Shown in pieces: positions 26,523 to 35,916 of a DNA stretch of 64,000 bases. This DNA comes from Kutzneria sp. (GTDB lineage: Bacteria > Actinomycetota > Actinomycetes > Mycobacteriales > Pseudonocardiaceae). The translations under genes and the position numbers were made by a program. The notes under the pieces are model-generated. The model was not told where the DNA came from. It saw only the letters and a program-made list of their open reading frames with translations, and did no database searches. Within the stretch, counting starts at the first letter, position 1. Every line of letters starts with the position of its first letter. Where the stretch lies: positions 1 through 64,000 of the forward strand of contig JAFAZC010000050.1 in assembly GCA_019239965.1 (NCBI GenBank). Direction: 5' to 3'.

Positions 26523-29364
26523 GGCGGGCTCCTTCCTTGTCGTAGAAGACAGGGTCGGTGACGATGACCGGAACGGGTCGATCGTCAACCACCGCGTGGA
26601 TCCGCCGTCCTACCCGGTGCCGGCCGGCCTCCACCAGGGCCAGCGCGAAGGTGCGGCCAAGCGCGGGGCTGCGGTAGCTGGACGTGACATGGCCGAGCAT
26701 GGGGACGGGTGGCGCGGGAAGCTCCGCGTCGGCCACGAGCTGGCAGCCCTCCGGAAGCAGCAGGTCGGGATCAACCGGAAGCAGCCCGACGAGGTGTTTG
26801 CGGTCGCCACGGGCGGTGTCCGGTCGGCTGAAGGAGCGCTTGCCGATGAAGTCGCGTTTCTTCTTCGATACCGCCCAGTCCAGGCCGAGATCCTGTGGGG
26901 TGACCGTCCCGTCGGTGTCCTGTCCGATGATGGGGTACCCCTTCTCGGCGCGCAGGACATGCATGGTCTCCGTGCCGTACGGTGTGATGCCCAAATCGGC
27001 TCCGGCGTCACACAGTTCCGTCCAGATCCGCTGAGCGTGGCGCCATGGGACGTTGATCTCGAAGGCCAGCTCGCCGGAGAAGCTGATCCGGCACACTCTT
27101 GCCGTGGTCCCGGCGAGGGTGGCATCCCGCCACGCCATGAACGGGAAGCTCGCGTTGTCGAGCGCGAGGTCCCCGGCGAGGCGTCGCAGAACAGTGCGGG
27201 AGCGGGGACCGACCAGCGCGACGGTGGACCAGTGCTCGGTCACCGACGTGAGGTAAACCCGCAGATGCGGCCACTCCGTCTGCAGCCACTCTTCGAGCCA
27301 GTCCAGCACGGCCGCGGCGTTCCCGGTGGTGGTCGTGAGCAGGAAGTGGTTGTCGGCCAGCCGAATGACGGTTCCGTCGTCGAAGACCATGCCGTCGGCC
27401 CGGCACATCAGGCCGTACCGGATCCGGCCGACCCTCAGGGTGCTCATCATGGTGGTGTAGACGCGATCGAGGAACTCGGCGGCGTCCCGTCCCTGAACGT
27501 CGATCTTGCCGAGCGTGCTCGCGTCCATCATGGCGACCGACCGTCGTGCCGCCACGCACTCCCGCCAGACCGCCGCGGCCATGTCCTCGCCGGGCCGCGG
27601 GTAGTACCAGGGCCGCTTCCACTGGCCTACGTTCTCGAACATCGCGCCGGCGGCAACGTGCCAGTCGTGCAGCGCGGTGACCCGGACCGGGTCGTGCAGC
27701 GCGCCGCGGTCCGTGCCGGCGAGCGCGGCGAAGGTGACCGGTGTGTAGGGCGGGCGGAAGGTTGTCGTGCCCAGTTCGGCGGGATCGACGCCGAGTATGG
27801 TCGCGACCACGCCGGTAGCGAGGACCCCAGAGGTCTTGCCCTGCTCGTGACCGGTGCCGACGGTGGTGTAACGCTTGACGTGCTCCACCGACCGCAGCCC
27901 GGCGTCCGTCGCGCGCACGATGTCCGCGACGGTGGCGTCCCTCGCCAGGTCGACGTAGTGCCGCCGGTAGTCCCCGGAAGGATCGGGTACAAGCCACAGC
28001 GCGGTGCTCGGTGTCGGCGTGCGCTGAAGGACCGCGGGCATCGGCGCCGCATCCGCGGACAGGCCGACTGTCCGCGACGCTTGCGCACCAATGCGAGCCC
28101 CATCGGCAAGGCAGTCGGCCAGTGTGACCGCGCCACGTGCGGCACCGCCGACAAACACCCGTTGGCGGGCCCGCGCTGGCACGAAAGCTGCGAGTTGGCT
28201 GTCATAGCGCAGACCGCCCCCTGCCTGGCTGAACAGGTGCACCGCCGGATTCCAGCCGCCGGAGACCAGAACCGTGTCACAGTCCACCTCGCGGTGCCCC
28301 TGAAGCCGTCCGTCGCGCAGTTCGGCGAGGCAGGCGCCGCTGATCCGGGCGTCTCCACGGGTGCCGGCCACCACATGACCGGCGAGCACCTCGATGTCCG
28401 CGGCGGCGCACGCCTTGGCCAGATCGTCGGGAACCTCGGGCCGGGCGTCGGCGAGTGCGGTCACCGGCACACCGGCGCCTGCCAGATCGATGGCCGCCTG
28501 GTAGGCGCCGTCGTTGGTGGTGAACACGACAACGCGGCGGCCGGGCAGCACGCCGTAGCGGTGCAGGTAGGTACGAGCGGCAGCGGCCAGCATGACTCCC
28601 GGTCGATCATTGTCGGAGAAGGCGACCGACCGCTCGTGCGCGCCGGTGGCCAGGACAACGGCACGGGCCCGGATACACCACATCCGTTGCCGCGACGTTC
28701 GTTCCGGGGCGGCGGTGCCGAGGTGGTCGGTACGGCGTTCACAGGCCACGACGTAGTTGTCGTCGTAGTAACCGAAAGCCGTGGTTCGCGGCAGCACCGT
28801 GACGTCCTGGCAGCCGGCCAGTTCGGCGCACACGCCGGAAACCCAGGCTATGGGAGGCCTTCCCTCCAGCGGCGCGGTCTCGGCGAGCAGGTCGCCGCCG
28901 AGTTCGCTCTGGTCGTCGAGCAGCATCACCCTGGCCCCGGCGCGCGCCGCCGTGAGCGCCGCCAGCAGGCCCGTCGGGCCGCCACCGACCACGAGGACGT
29001 CGGCGTGTGCGTACATGGTGTCGTACCGTGCCGGATCGGGCCGACTGGTCAGCGCGCCTTTTCCGGACAGGCCGCGTGCCCGCAGGCCGGCACACACCTC
29101 AACGGTGGTCGCGGCCAGCGTTGGTTCATCGAACGGCTCCTCCACCTGCACCAGCGCGCACGGCTCGGTCACACCGCTGGCGAGAATCCCACGCGGTCGG
29201 CATGAGTGAACTCCGCGCGACACCTGATGTACGCCGTTGGCCAGCAGCGCTGAGGCCAGCGTGTCTCCCGCGTAGCCGAGGTACTCGGTGCCATCAAAGA
29301 CGAACGGGATTGGGCGATCGCGGTCGATCCGTCCGGCGTTCGCGAGGCGGAATTCGTTGTCCAT
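26512..29364 (-). CDS. soxA: Sarcosine oxidase alpha subunit
   Basis: 950 residues, normal for the heterotetrameric alpha subunit. It has an N-terminal ferredoxin-like segment (FDGTEYLGYAGDTLASALL, residues 25-43), the NAD-binding loop VLVVGGGPTGLLAALTAARAG near residue 125, and a second dinucleotide loop near residue 285 (RRVVVFTTNDGAYQAA). The last 380 residues are GcvT-like: SRTVLRRLAG and GTETMHVLRAEKGYPIIGQDTDG bind tetrahydrofolate. The complex oxidises sarcosine to glycine, passing the methyl to folate. Start is two bases from the soxD stop. Confidence 0.95.
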   Translation of the reverse strand: MDNEFRLANAGRIDRDRPIPFVFDGTEYLGYAGDTLASALLANGVHQVSRGVHSCRPRGILASGVTEPCALVQVEEPFDEPTLAATTVEVCAGLRARGLSGKGALTSRPDPARYDTMYAHADVLVVGGGPTGLLAALTAARAGARVMLLDDQSELGGDLLAETAPLEGRPPIAWVSGVCAELAGCQDVTVLPRTTAFGYYDDNYVVACERRTDHLGTAAPERTSRQRMWCIRARAVVLATGAHERSVAFSDNDRPGVMLAAAARTYLHRYGVLPGRRVVVFTTNDGAYQAAIDLAGAGVPVTALADARPEVPDDLAKACAAADIEVLAGHVVAGTRGDARISGACLAELRDGRLQGHREVDCDTVLVSGGWNPAVHLFSQAGGGLRYDSQLAAFVPARARQRVFVGGAARGAVTLADCLADGARIGAQASRTVGLSADAAPMPAVLQRTPTPSTALWLVPDPSGDYRRHYVDLARDATVADIVRATDAGLRSVEHVKRYTTVGTGHEQGKTSGVLATGVVATILGVDPAELGTTTFRPPYTPVTFAALAGTDRGALHDPVRVTALHDWHVAAGAMFENVGQWKRPWYYPRPGEDMAAAVWRECVAARRSVAMMDASTLGKIDVQGRDAAEFLDRVYTTMMSTLRVGRIRYGLMCRADGMVFDDGTVIRLADNHFLLTTTTGNAAAVLDWLEEWLQTEWPHLRVYLTSVTEHWSTVALVGPRSRTVLRRLAGDLALDNASFPFMAWRDATLAGTTARVCRISFSGELAFEINVPWRHAQRIWTELCDAGADLGITPYGTETMHVLRAEKGYPIIGQDTDGTVTPQDLGLDWAVSKKKRDFIGKRSFSRPDTARGDRKHLVGLLPVDPDLLLPEGCQLVADAELPAPPVPMLGHVTSSYRSPALGRTFALALVEAGRHRVGRRIHAVVDDRPVPVIVTDPVFYDKEGARRDG

Positions 29365-29365
29365 G

Positions 29366-29638
29366 TCAGGTCACCGGTGCGCTTTCCCCCGTGCGGTAGG
29401 TGGCGACGATCTGGTGGGTCCTGGTGTCGCGGACGGCGTTGAACCAACGCCGACAGGCGCTACCATGGCACCAGCGTTCGGCGAACCGACCTTGGGGATT
29501 GTCCCGGTAGAACAGGTACCGGGCCCACTGTTCGTCGGTGAGCACCGACGGATCGTCCGGATAGGACACATGTGCCTGCCCGCCATAGTGGAACTCGGTC
29601 TCGTCGCGCGGCCCGCACCATGGGCACTCGATCAGCAT
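29366..29638 (-). CDS. soxD: Sarcosine oxidase delta subunit
   Basis: 90 residues. The start at Met is set by homology (MLIECPWCGPRDETEF) and by GGGAG nine bases upstream; the frame is open to 29698. It carries the zinc-site pattern ECPWCG, later a His, and RWCHGSACRRWF with two more Cys. It has the conserved PRDE.EF.YGG.A core. SoxD is a small zinc-binding subunit of the heterotetramer. It is tightly packed between soxB and soxA. Confidence 0.95.
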   Translation of the reverse strand: MLIECPWCGPRDETEFHYGGQAHVSYPDDPSVLTDEQWARYLFYRDNPQGRFAERWCHGSACRRWFNAVRDTRTHQIVATYRTGESAPVT

Positions 29639-29660
29639 CAACGGTGACTCCCGGTCAGTC

Positions 29661-30893
29661 TCAGTGTGCGACGGCAGCGGCGCCGTGTTCGTCGACAAGG
29701 GCGCCCGTGGCGAACCGTTCGAGCGTCAGCGGGGCCGCCAGTGGGTGCGGCACACCGTTGGCGATCGTGTCCGCATAGCACCACCCGGCGCCGGGGGTGG
29801 CCTTGAATCCGCCGGTTCCCCAGCCGCAGTTGAGGTATAGGCCGTCGATCGGGGTAAGGCCGAGAATGGCGGAGGCGTCCGGAGTCACGTCGACGATCCC
29901 ACCCCAGGTGCGCAGTACGTGTGCCCGGGCGAAGATCGGAAACAGTTCCAGTGCCGCGGCGAGCTGCCGCTGGATGACGTGCAGGCCGCCGCGCTGGGCG
30001 TAGGAGTTGTACTGGTCGATGCCCGCGCCCATCACCAGTTCACCTTTGTGCGCCTGGCTGACGTAGACGTGCACGGCGTTGGACATCACCACTGTCGGAT
30101 GCACTGGCTCCAGCAGCTCGGAGACCAGGGCCTGCAGCGGGTGGCTCTGTACAGGCAACCGGAGGCCGGCCATCTCGGCCAGCACGCTGGAGTGCCCCGC
30201 CGCGCACAGCGCGACCTTTCGCGCGGTGAGCAAGCCGCGCGTCGTGCTGACTCCGGTCACGCGGCCGCTGTCCACCTCGATCCCGGTGACCTCGCAGTCC
30301 TGGATGAGGTCGACGCCGAGACGGTCGGCGGCTCTTGCGAATCCCCAGGCCACGTAATCATGTCTTGCGATTCCGGCTCGTGGTTGGTACGTCGCGCCAA
30401 GGACCGGATAGCGGACGTCGGGGGAGATGTTGAGGATCGGGCAGATCTCCAGGGCCTGTCGAGGATCCAGCCATTCCGCGTCGATCCCGTTGAGCCGGTT
30501 GGCGTTGACCCGACGAACGCCCTCGCGCACATCCTGCGGACTGTGCGCGAGGTTGAGCACACCACGCTGGCTGAACAGGATCGGGCAGTCCAGGTCGTCG
30601 GCGAGCCCCTCCCACAGCTTCATGGCGTGCTCGTAGATTCCGGCGCTGGCATCCAGCAGGTAGTTCGACCGGATGATGGTGGTGTTCCTCGCCATATTGC
30701 CGCCGGCGAGCCAGCCCTTGTCGACCACCGCGACGTCGGTGATGCCGTGGTTGCGGGCCAGGTAGTACGCGGTGGCGAGGCCGTGTCCACCACCGCCGAC
30801 TATCACGACGTCGTAGCCGCGCTTGGGTTCCGGATCGCGCCACAGCGTCGCCGGCAGCTCGGGTACCGCGTCGGCGGTGTCCTGCGCGGTCAT
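29661..30893 (-). CDS. soxB: Sarcosine oxidase beta subunit
   Basis: 410 residues. The DAO-type FAD motif [20 protein letters not shown] is at residues 27-46. Then [26 protein letters not shown], the covalent-flavin region of beta subunits, and C-terminal [20 protein letters not shown]. SoxB carries noncovalent FAD and covalent FMN and holds the active site that removes the methyl hydride from sarcosine. It heads the B-D-A-G order and probably is co-transcribed with the dimethylglycine dehydrogenase gene 29 bp upstream. Confidence 0.95.
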   Translation of the reverse strand: MTAQDTADAVPELPATLWRDPEPKRGYDVVIVGGGGHGLATAYYLARNHGITDVAVVDKGWLAGGNMARNTTIIRSNYLLDASAGIYEHAMKLWEGLADDLDCPILFSQRGVLNLAHSPQDVREGVRRVNANRLNGIDAEWLDPRQALEICPILNISPDVRYPVLGATYQPRAGIARHDYVAWGFARAADRLGVDLIQDCEVTGIEVDSGRVTGVSTTRGLLTARKVALCAAGHSSVLAEMAGLRLPVQSHPLQALVSELLEPVHPTVVMSNAVHVYVSQAHKGELVMGAGIDQYNSYAQRGGLHVIQRQLAAALELFPIFARAHVLRTWGGIVDVTPDASAILGLTPIDGLYLNCGWGTGGFKATPGAGWCYADTIANGVPHPLAAPLTLERFATGALVDEHGAAAVAH

Positions 30894-30922
30894 CGGATGG
30901 CTTCCCTCCGCATCGGTACCGC

Positions 30923-33355
30923 TCAGCTCCGCAGCCTGGCCATGCCAGGATCGAACAGGGGTTCCTCGGCCACGGTCGCCGGCAGTCGCGCGTCGAAATA
31001 GCCGATGTGGACCGCCTCACCGGGGCGTACGAGTTCCGCGGGCAGCCAGGCGTAGGCGATGCTCCTGCCCACGGTGTGACCGTAACCAGCACTGGTGACG
31101 TACCCGACGCGGTGCTCGTCCCGGTACACCGGTTCGGAGCCCATCATCACCGTGTCCGGATCGTCCAGCGTGAGACAGGCCAGCCGCCGCCGCACTCGGT
31201 CCCGGCGCCGCATTACCGCGTCACGGCCGAGGAACTCCGGCTTGTCCAGTTTCACGGCAAAGCCGAGACCAGCCTCGTAGGGGTCGTGCTCGAAGGTCAT
31301 GTCGATGCCGAAGGAGCGGTAGCCCTTCTCAAGGCGCAAGCTGGTGAAGGCCCCACGCCCAGCCGCGATGATCTGGTGCGGCTGGCCGGATTCCCAGAGC
31401 AGGTCCCACAGGGTGCGGCCGAGGTCGGCGGTGGTGTACAGCTCCCAGCCCAGTTCTCCGACGTAGGACACACGCAACGCGGTGACCGCGACGGTGCCGA
31501 GGTAGGCGGTGCGGGCCCGGAAGTACTTCAGGCCGGCATTGGAGAAGTCCGCGTCGGTCAGGGGTTGCAGCACGTCACGCGCCTTCGGTCCCCACAATCC
31601 CAGGCAGCAGGTGCCGGCGGTGATGTCGCGGACCGACACCGAGCCGTCGGCGGGAACATGCCGGTTCAGCCAGTCGAGGTCGAGGTTGCCGTTGGCGCCG
31701 AGCTGGAACCGGTGTCGCCCCAACCTGGTCACCGTGATGTCGCTGCGGACGCCGCCGTCGACGTCGAGCAGAAGACAGTACGTGACCGATCCGACGGACT
31801 TGTCCACGTTGCCGGTGCACAGTCGTTGCAGGAAGGTGGTGGCGCCCACGCCGGTGACCTCCAGCCGGGTCAGCGCCGTCATGTCGTAGAGCGCCACCGC
31901 CTCACGGGTGTGCTGTGCCTCGGCGGCCACGATCGGCGACCAGTACCTGCCGGCCCACTCGTCGGGCACGGGAATATCCCGTCCCGCAACGAGCCCGGCG
32001 TTGGCTTCGTACCACTGCGGACGCTCCCAGCCGGAGGCCTCGAGGAAGACCGCGCCCAGCTCGCGCTGTCGTTCGTAGAAGGGCGCGGTACGGATGGGTC
32101 GCGGGGCTTCCATCGGCTCCAGCGGATGTTTGACGTCGTAGACCTCGACGAAGTTCTGGCAGCCCCGGGTCAGCACGTAGTCGGGGGCCAGCTGATGGGC
32201 CTGGAACCGGTTGACGTCGCACTCGTGCAGGTCGAAGGAGGAGCAGTGGCCGTCGACGAGCCATTCGGCCATCGCACGACCGACACCCGCGGAATGGGTC
32301 ACCCACACCGCCTCGGCGACCCAGAACCCCTGGACCTCGGGTGACTCGCCGAGCAGCGGCATGTTGTCGGGGGTGAACGAGAACAGGCCGTTGATGCCGT
32401 CGTCGACCGTGGTGTCCCGCGCCGCGGGCAGCAGCGACAGGGTTTCCGCCCACGCCGGAGCGAAGTCCTCGACGGTGAACGCGAGCACCGAGGGCATGGC
32501 CGACTCGGCGCCGGGGAGGTCGCTCACCGCGACCGGCATCGGCCGGTGACCGTAGTAGCCGATATCGAGGCGGTCGAACCGTTCCCGGTAGTACAGGTCG
32601 GCTTCCTGATGACGCAGGATGGGATGGGTGACTTCCTCCGCGCTGCCCCCGTTAGCGGGCAGCGGGGTGGTCCACGCGAGTTGATGAGCCAGCGGTGTCA
32701 GCGGAAGCGCCATGCCGACCATGCCGGCGATCCGCGGTCCCCAGATGCCGGCGCAGCACACCACGACGTCGGCATCGATCTCGCCGTGGTCGGTGCGCAC
32801 CCCGGTAACCCGGCCGTCGACGGACCGCACGTCGAACACTTCGGTCCGGTCACGCACCCGCACACCGCGTGCCTGGGCCCGCCGCAGTTGCGCCGCGACG
32901 GCCCGCACCGCCTTGGCTACACCGTCGGTCGGAACGTGCAGCCCGCCCAGAACCCGGTCCTCGTCCAGCAGGGGGAACAGGCGCACGCATTCCGCTGGCG
33001 GCGCCATGTGGGCGTCGATGCCGGCGGCGGCGAGCCAGCCGTGGCGGCGGTGCAGGTCGGCCAGCCGCCGCGGTGTCGTCGCGACCTCGAGGCCGCCGAC
33101 CTGAAGAAAGCAGGGCTGGCCGTCGACGTTGAGCGAGTACAATTTCTCGACGGTGTACCGGGCCATCGAGATCATCGCCCTGGAGGCGTTCACCTGGAAC
33201 ACCAAACCCGGCGCGTGCGAGGACGAGCCGCCGGATTCGGGAAGCCTGCCCCTCTCCACGACGGTGATGTCGCGCCAGCCGCGGCAGGACAACTCGTCGG
33301 CAAGGGCAGCACCGACAACGCCGGCGCCGATGATGACGACGCGCGGTTCGGTCAT
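30923..33355 (-). CDS. Dimethylglycine dehydrogenase-like FAD/GcvT protein
   Basis: 810 residues; ATG at 33355 has GGAGG five bases ahead. The N-terminal DAO domain has [18 protein letters not shown] and [20 protein letters not shown] middle FAO domain follows, then a GcvT/aminomethyltransferase domain with [35 protein letters not shown] and [17 protein letters not shown]. This DAO-FAO-GcvT layout is that of dimethylglycine and sarcosine dehydrogenases that pass formaldehyde-level carbon to tetrahydrofolate. In the island it fills the dimethylglycine-to-sarcosine step. The choice between DMG and sarcosine is from context, since SoxBDAG already covers sarcosine. Confidence 0.9.
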   Translation of the reverse strand: MTEPRVVIIGAGVVGAALADELSCRGWRDITVVERGRLPESGGSSSHAPGLVFQVNASRAMISMARYTVEKLYSLNVDGQPCFLQVGGLEVATTPRRLADLHRRHGWLAAAGIDAHMAPPAECVRLFPLLDEDRVLGGLHVPTDGVAKAVRAVAAQLRRAQARGVRVRDRTEVFDVRSVDGRVTGVRTDHGEIDADVVVCCAGIWGPRIAGMVGMALPLTPLAHQLAWTTPLPANGGSAEEVTHPILRHQEADLYYRERFDRLDIGYYGHRPMPVAVSDLPGAESAMPSVLAFTVEDFAPAWAETLSLLPAARDTTVDDGINGLFSFTPDNMPLLGESPEVQGFWVAEAVWVTHSAGVGRAMAEWLVDGHCSSFDLHECDVNRFQAHQLAPDYVLTRGCQNFVEVYDVKHPLEPMEAPRPIRTAPFYERQRELGAVFLEASGWERPQWYEANAGLVAGRDIPVPDEWAGRYWSPIVAAEAQHTREAVALYDMTALTRLEVTGVGATTFLQRLCTGNVDKSVGSVTYCLLLDVDGGVRSDITVTRLGRHRFQLGANGNLDLDWLNRHVPADGSVSVRDITAGTCCLGLWGPKARDVLQPLTDADFSNAGLKYFRARTAYLGTVAVTALRVSYVGELGWELYTTADLGRTLWDLLWESGQPHQIIAAGRGAFTSLRLEKGYRSFGIDMTFEHDPYEAGLGFAVKLDKPEFLGRDAVMRRRDRVRRRLACLTLDDPDTVMMGSEPVYRDEHRVGYVTSAGYGHTVGRSIAYAWLPAELVRPGEAVHIGYFDARLPATVAEEPLFDPGMARLRS

Positions 33356-33405
33356 GCAGGCCTCCACGACGCGCCAGATCGAACGCAGCGCGCTATACGA
33401 AACAA

Positions 33406-33422
33406 TGGGCGCAATACGCAAC
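33406..33422. promoter_or_regulatory. Possible IclR operator upstream of the demethylation operon
   Basis: On the minus strand GTTGCGTATTGCGCCCA matches 11 of 17 positions of the perfect repeat at 35865-35881, with the front half GTTGYGTAKTGCRC nearly identical. It lies about 50 bp upstream of the dimethylglycine dehydrogenase start. A direct repeat ATACGMAAC (33395 and 33414) spans it at 19-bp spacing. Confidence 0.45.
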
Positions 33423-33533
33423 GAGCGTCCACCGCGGCTGATGTCATGTCAAGGGTCCGTCTCGGTGCAGACCAGGCTCGTCAGTGCCCGGAAAACGGCT
33501 GCCGGCGGGCGACTCGTTGCGCCATGGCACGGC

Positions 33534-34895
33534 TCAGCCGGTCCGCGGCGCACTGGTCTCCGACAGTGCGCGCCCCTTGGTCTCCGGTGCCCACAGCAGG
33601 CAGGCGAGCCAGCCAAGCAAGGTCAGCGCGGCGCCGATCAGCATGGTGCGGCCGATCCCGAGACGGTCCAGCCCAACGGGAAGCAGATAGGTTCCGGCGG
33701 CGGCGCCGAGCCGGCTGATGGCGGTGGCGAGTCCGACGGCACTGGCCCGTACCGATGTCGGGAACAGTTCATTGGGATAGGTCCATTCCAGGACGGTTGG
33801 ACCGCCGGAGAACAAGGCGTAGGCGCACAGGCACGCGATGACGAACCAGATCGGGCCGGAGGGAAAGATCCCCAGCAATGCGAAGGGCACCAGCATCGCG
33901 GCGAAGGACCACACGATGACCGGGCGCCGGCCTCGGTTCTCCACCCACCGCAGCGCGGGCAGGCAGCCGATCACGAAAACCAGACTGATCACCGCGGACA
34001 CCAGGTTGCTCGCGTTGCCGCTGGTGAGACCGAAGGCGGCGAGGATGGCCGGTCCGAAGGTGTAGATCGCGAACAGAGGAGTGACCTGGGCGAGGTAGAA
34101 GAATCCGCAGAACAGTGTGCGGCCACCGTAGCCGCCGCGGAACAGTTGGCGCAGGCCGATCCCGGCGTCCGCGTCGTCGCTGCCCTCGGTGATCCACGTG
34201 AGCGGAACATCGGCACCGAAGACCCGGCGTACGACTCGGCGGGCGTCCTCGACCCGCCCTTTGCTGATCAGCCACCGCGGCGACTCCGGCGTCCCGATGC
34301 GTGCGAGCACCGTGACCAGGCCCGGCACCGCGGCACTGGCCAGGATCCAGCGCCACTGGTCAGGACCCCACAGTTGCACCATCGCGTAGCCGACGAAGTA
34401 GGCCATCATGGCGCCGAGGTACCAGAACGTGATGGTGACACCGAGCATCTTGGCCCGGCTGTCGCGTGGCAGCCATTCGGCCAGCAATGTGGTGGCGATC
34501 GGGTAATCGGCGCCGACGGAGAGCCCGAGCACGAACCGCAGGACGATGAGCTGCCAGCCGTCGGTGACGAAGGCGCACAAGACCGATGCCACGACGAGCA
34601 CCACCAGGTCGATCGTGTACATCACCTCGCGTCCGACCCGGTCGGTGACCGGCCCGAAAACCAGCCCGCCAACGAGGATGCCGATCAACGCGGCCGCGCC
34701 AACCAGCCCTGCGGATACCTCGGAAAGCCGCAGGTCCGCGGTCATCCCGGCCATCGCGACACCGATGATCGACAGTGCGTAGCCGTCCAGGAACGGACCA
34801 CCGGAACACTGCAGGGTCAGCCGGGTGTGGAACCGGGAATGGGGAGCGTCGTCGAGGTAGTTCGCGGACCGGGACGAGTGGGGCGCTTGCGGCAT
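33534..34895 (-). CDS. MFS transporter, probable betaine/dimethylglycine-type carrier
   Basis: 453 residues; ATG at 34895 follows AGGAG. About twelve membrane helices, with the MFS loop 2-3 motif GPVTDRVGREVMY and the second-half counterpart. The segment FVLGLSVGADYPIATTLLAEW and PRDSRAKMLG resemble the sugar/metabolite-porter branch. The substrate is not known. It follows iclR by 48 bases and probably shares its transcript, so it likely moves a methylated glycine or a precursor. Confident of the family only. Confidence 0.85.
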   Translation of the reverse strand: MPQAPHSSRSANYLDDAPHSRFHTRLTLQCSGGPFLDGYALSIIGVAMAGMTADLRLSEVSAGLVGAAALIGILVGGLVFGPVTDRVGREVMYTIDLVVLVVASVLCAFVTDGWQLIVLRFVLGLSVGADYPIATTLLAEWLPRDSRAKMLGVTITFWYLGAMMAYFVGYAMVQLWGPDQWRWILASAAVPGLVTVLARIGTPESPRWLISKGRVEDARRVVRRVFGADVPLTWITEGSDDADAGIGLRQLFRGGYGGRTLFCGFFYLAQVTPLFAIYTFGPAILAAFGLTSGNASNLVSAVISLVFVIGCLPALRWVENRGRRPVIVWSFAAMLVPFALLGIFPSGPIWFVIACLCAYALFSGGPTVLEWTYPNELFPTSVRASAVGLATAISRLGAAAGTYLLPVGLDRLGIGRTMLIGAALTLLGWLACLLWAPETKGRALSETSAPRTG

Positions 34896-34943
34896 CGTGA
34901 CTCCTGACTCCGGCACGCGGTTGCCGGCCGACGGTGCTGTGGT

Positions 34944-35774
34944 TCAGGGTCCCGGGACGTAGCCCAGTCGCCCGCTGATCTCGTCGGCGCCCTCGCGCAG
35001 CGTTTCGGCCACCGCCGCGAACGACTCGGTGCGCAGCCGGTAGGACGGACCCGAGGCGCTGACGGCGGCCACCACGGTGCCATCGCGGTCGCGAATGGGT
35101 GCGGCGACGGCGTTCAGCCCCACCTCCAGTTCTTCGGCTGTGCACGCCCAGCCCCGCTTACGGACGTCGCTGAGCTCGGTACGCAATCGAGTGCGGCTGG
35201 TGACGGTGTTGGGCGTGAATCTGTCCAGACGGCGACCGAGAATGGCAGTCCTCTCTCCGCCGGACGCCCAGGCGAGCAGGATCTTGCCACTGGAGGTCGC
35301 GTGCAGCGGGGTGCGCTGGCCGATCCAGTTCTGCACGGCCACCGCCGCGTTTCCCTGATCCTGGGTGATGTTCATGGCGGCGTCGGTGTCCAGCACCGCG
35401 ACGTTGACGGTCTCGTTCAGCGTGGCGGCGAGCTCCCGGCAGACGGGTCGGCTTTCTTCGGCGAGATCCAACCGGGCGGTGGCCGCGCCGGCGAGTCGGA
35501 CAAGGCCGGCCGCGAGACGGTACTTGCCGCGCTCGACGAGTTGCTCGACGAGTTGATGCCGTTCCAGCGCACCGAGAAGGCGGAACGCGGTGGACTTGTG
35601 CACGGCGAGCTCGCCGGCGATGTCGGTGACACCGAGCTCGCCGTGTTGGGCGAGGATCCGCAGAATGGTCAGTGCACGGTCGACCGACTGCACCTGACTT
35701 GCCGCGTCGCTGCCGTGCTGGCGCTTATGTGATGGTCGCGCCCGCTCCCGGACGGAGAGCCTGCTGTTGCTCAT
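34944..35774 (-). CDS. IclR-family regulator of the choline/betaine island
   Basis: 276 residues, ATG at 35774. The N-terminal winged helix reads VQSVDRALTILRILAQHGELGVTDIAGELAVHKSTAFRLLGALERHQ (about 28-73) in pieces, and the C-terminal GAF-like effector domain has RTPLHATSSGKILLAW and VGLNAVAAPIRDRDG. IclR proteins bind small acids or amines and often act as repressors. It is divergent from the Rieske oxygenase gene, with a perfect operator-like repeat between. Betaine, dimethylglycine or sarcosine as the ligand is a reasonable guess. Confidence 0.92.
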   Translation of the reverse strand: MSNSRLSVRERARPSHKRQHGSDAASQVQSVDRALTILRILAQHGELGVTDIAGELAVHKSTAFRLLGALERHQLVEQLVERGKYRLAAGLVRLAGAATARLDLAEESRPVCRELAATLNETVNVAVLDTDAAMNITQDQGNAAVAVQNWIGQRTPLHATSSGKILLAWASGGERTAILGRRLDRFTPNTVTSRTRLRTELSDVRKRGWACTAEELEVGLNAVAAPIRDRDGTVVAAVSASGPSYRLRTESFAAVAETLREGADEISGRLGYVPGP

Positions 35775-35864
35775 GGCGCAACTCTAATCGCTTCGTGTGC
35801 TGGTGCGGCGAAATCGTTGACGGCGCGGCGGGCACCGGGCATGCTGTCTCGCGCAGCACACGGA

Positions 35865-35881
35865 GTTGTGTAGTGCACAAC
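35865..35881. promoter_or_regulatory. IclR operator candidate
   Basis: GTTGTG TAGTG CACAAC, a perfect 6-bp inverted repeat with a 5-bp centre, about 35 bases before the Rieske oxygenase start and 90 bases before the divergent iclR start. Confidence 0.7.
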
Positions 35882-35916
35882 AACGGTCTGATCAGCAGCC
35901 GCCGGAAAGGCCCGCC

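Noticed and set aside
26470-29205. 911-codon plus-strand frame antisense to soxA
   Set aside because: A typical high-GC shadow of a real gene; soxA has full family motifs and operon fit.
33129-34907. 592-codon plus-strand frame antisense to the MFS carrier
   Set aside because: Rich in Asp/Glu/Gly/His without motifs; a shadow of the membrane protein on the other strand.
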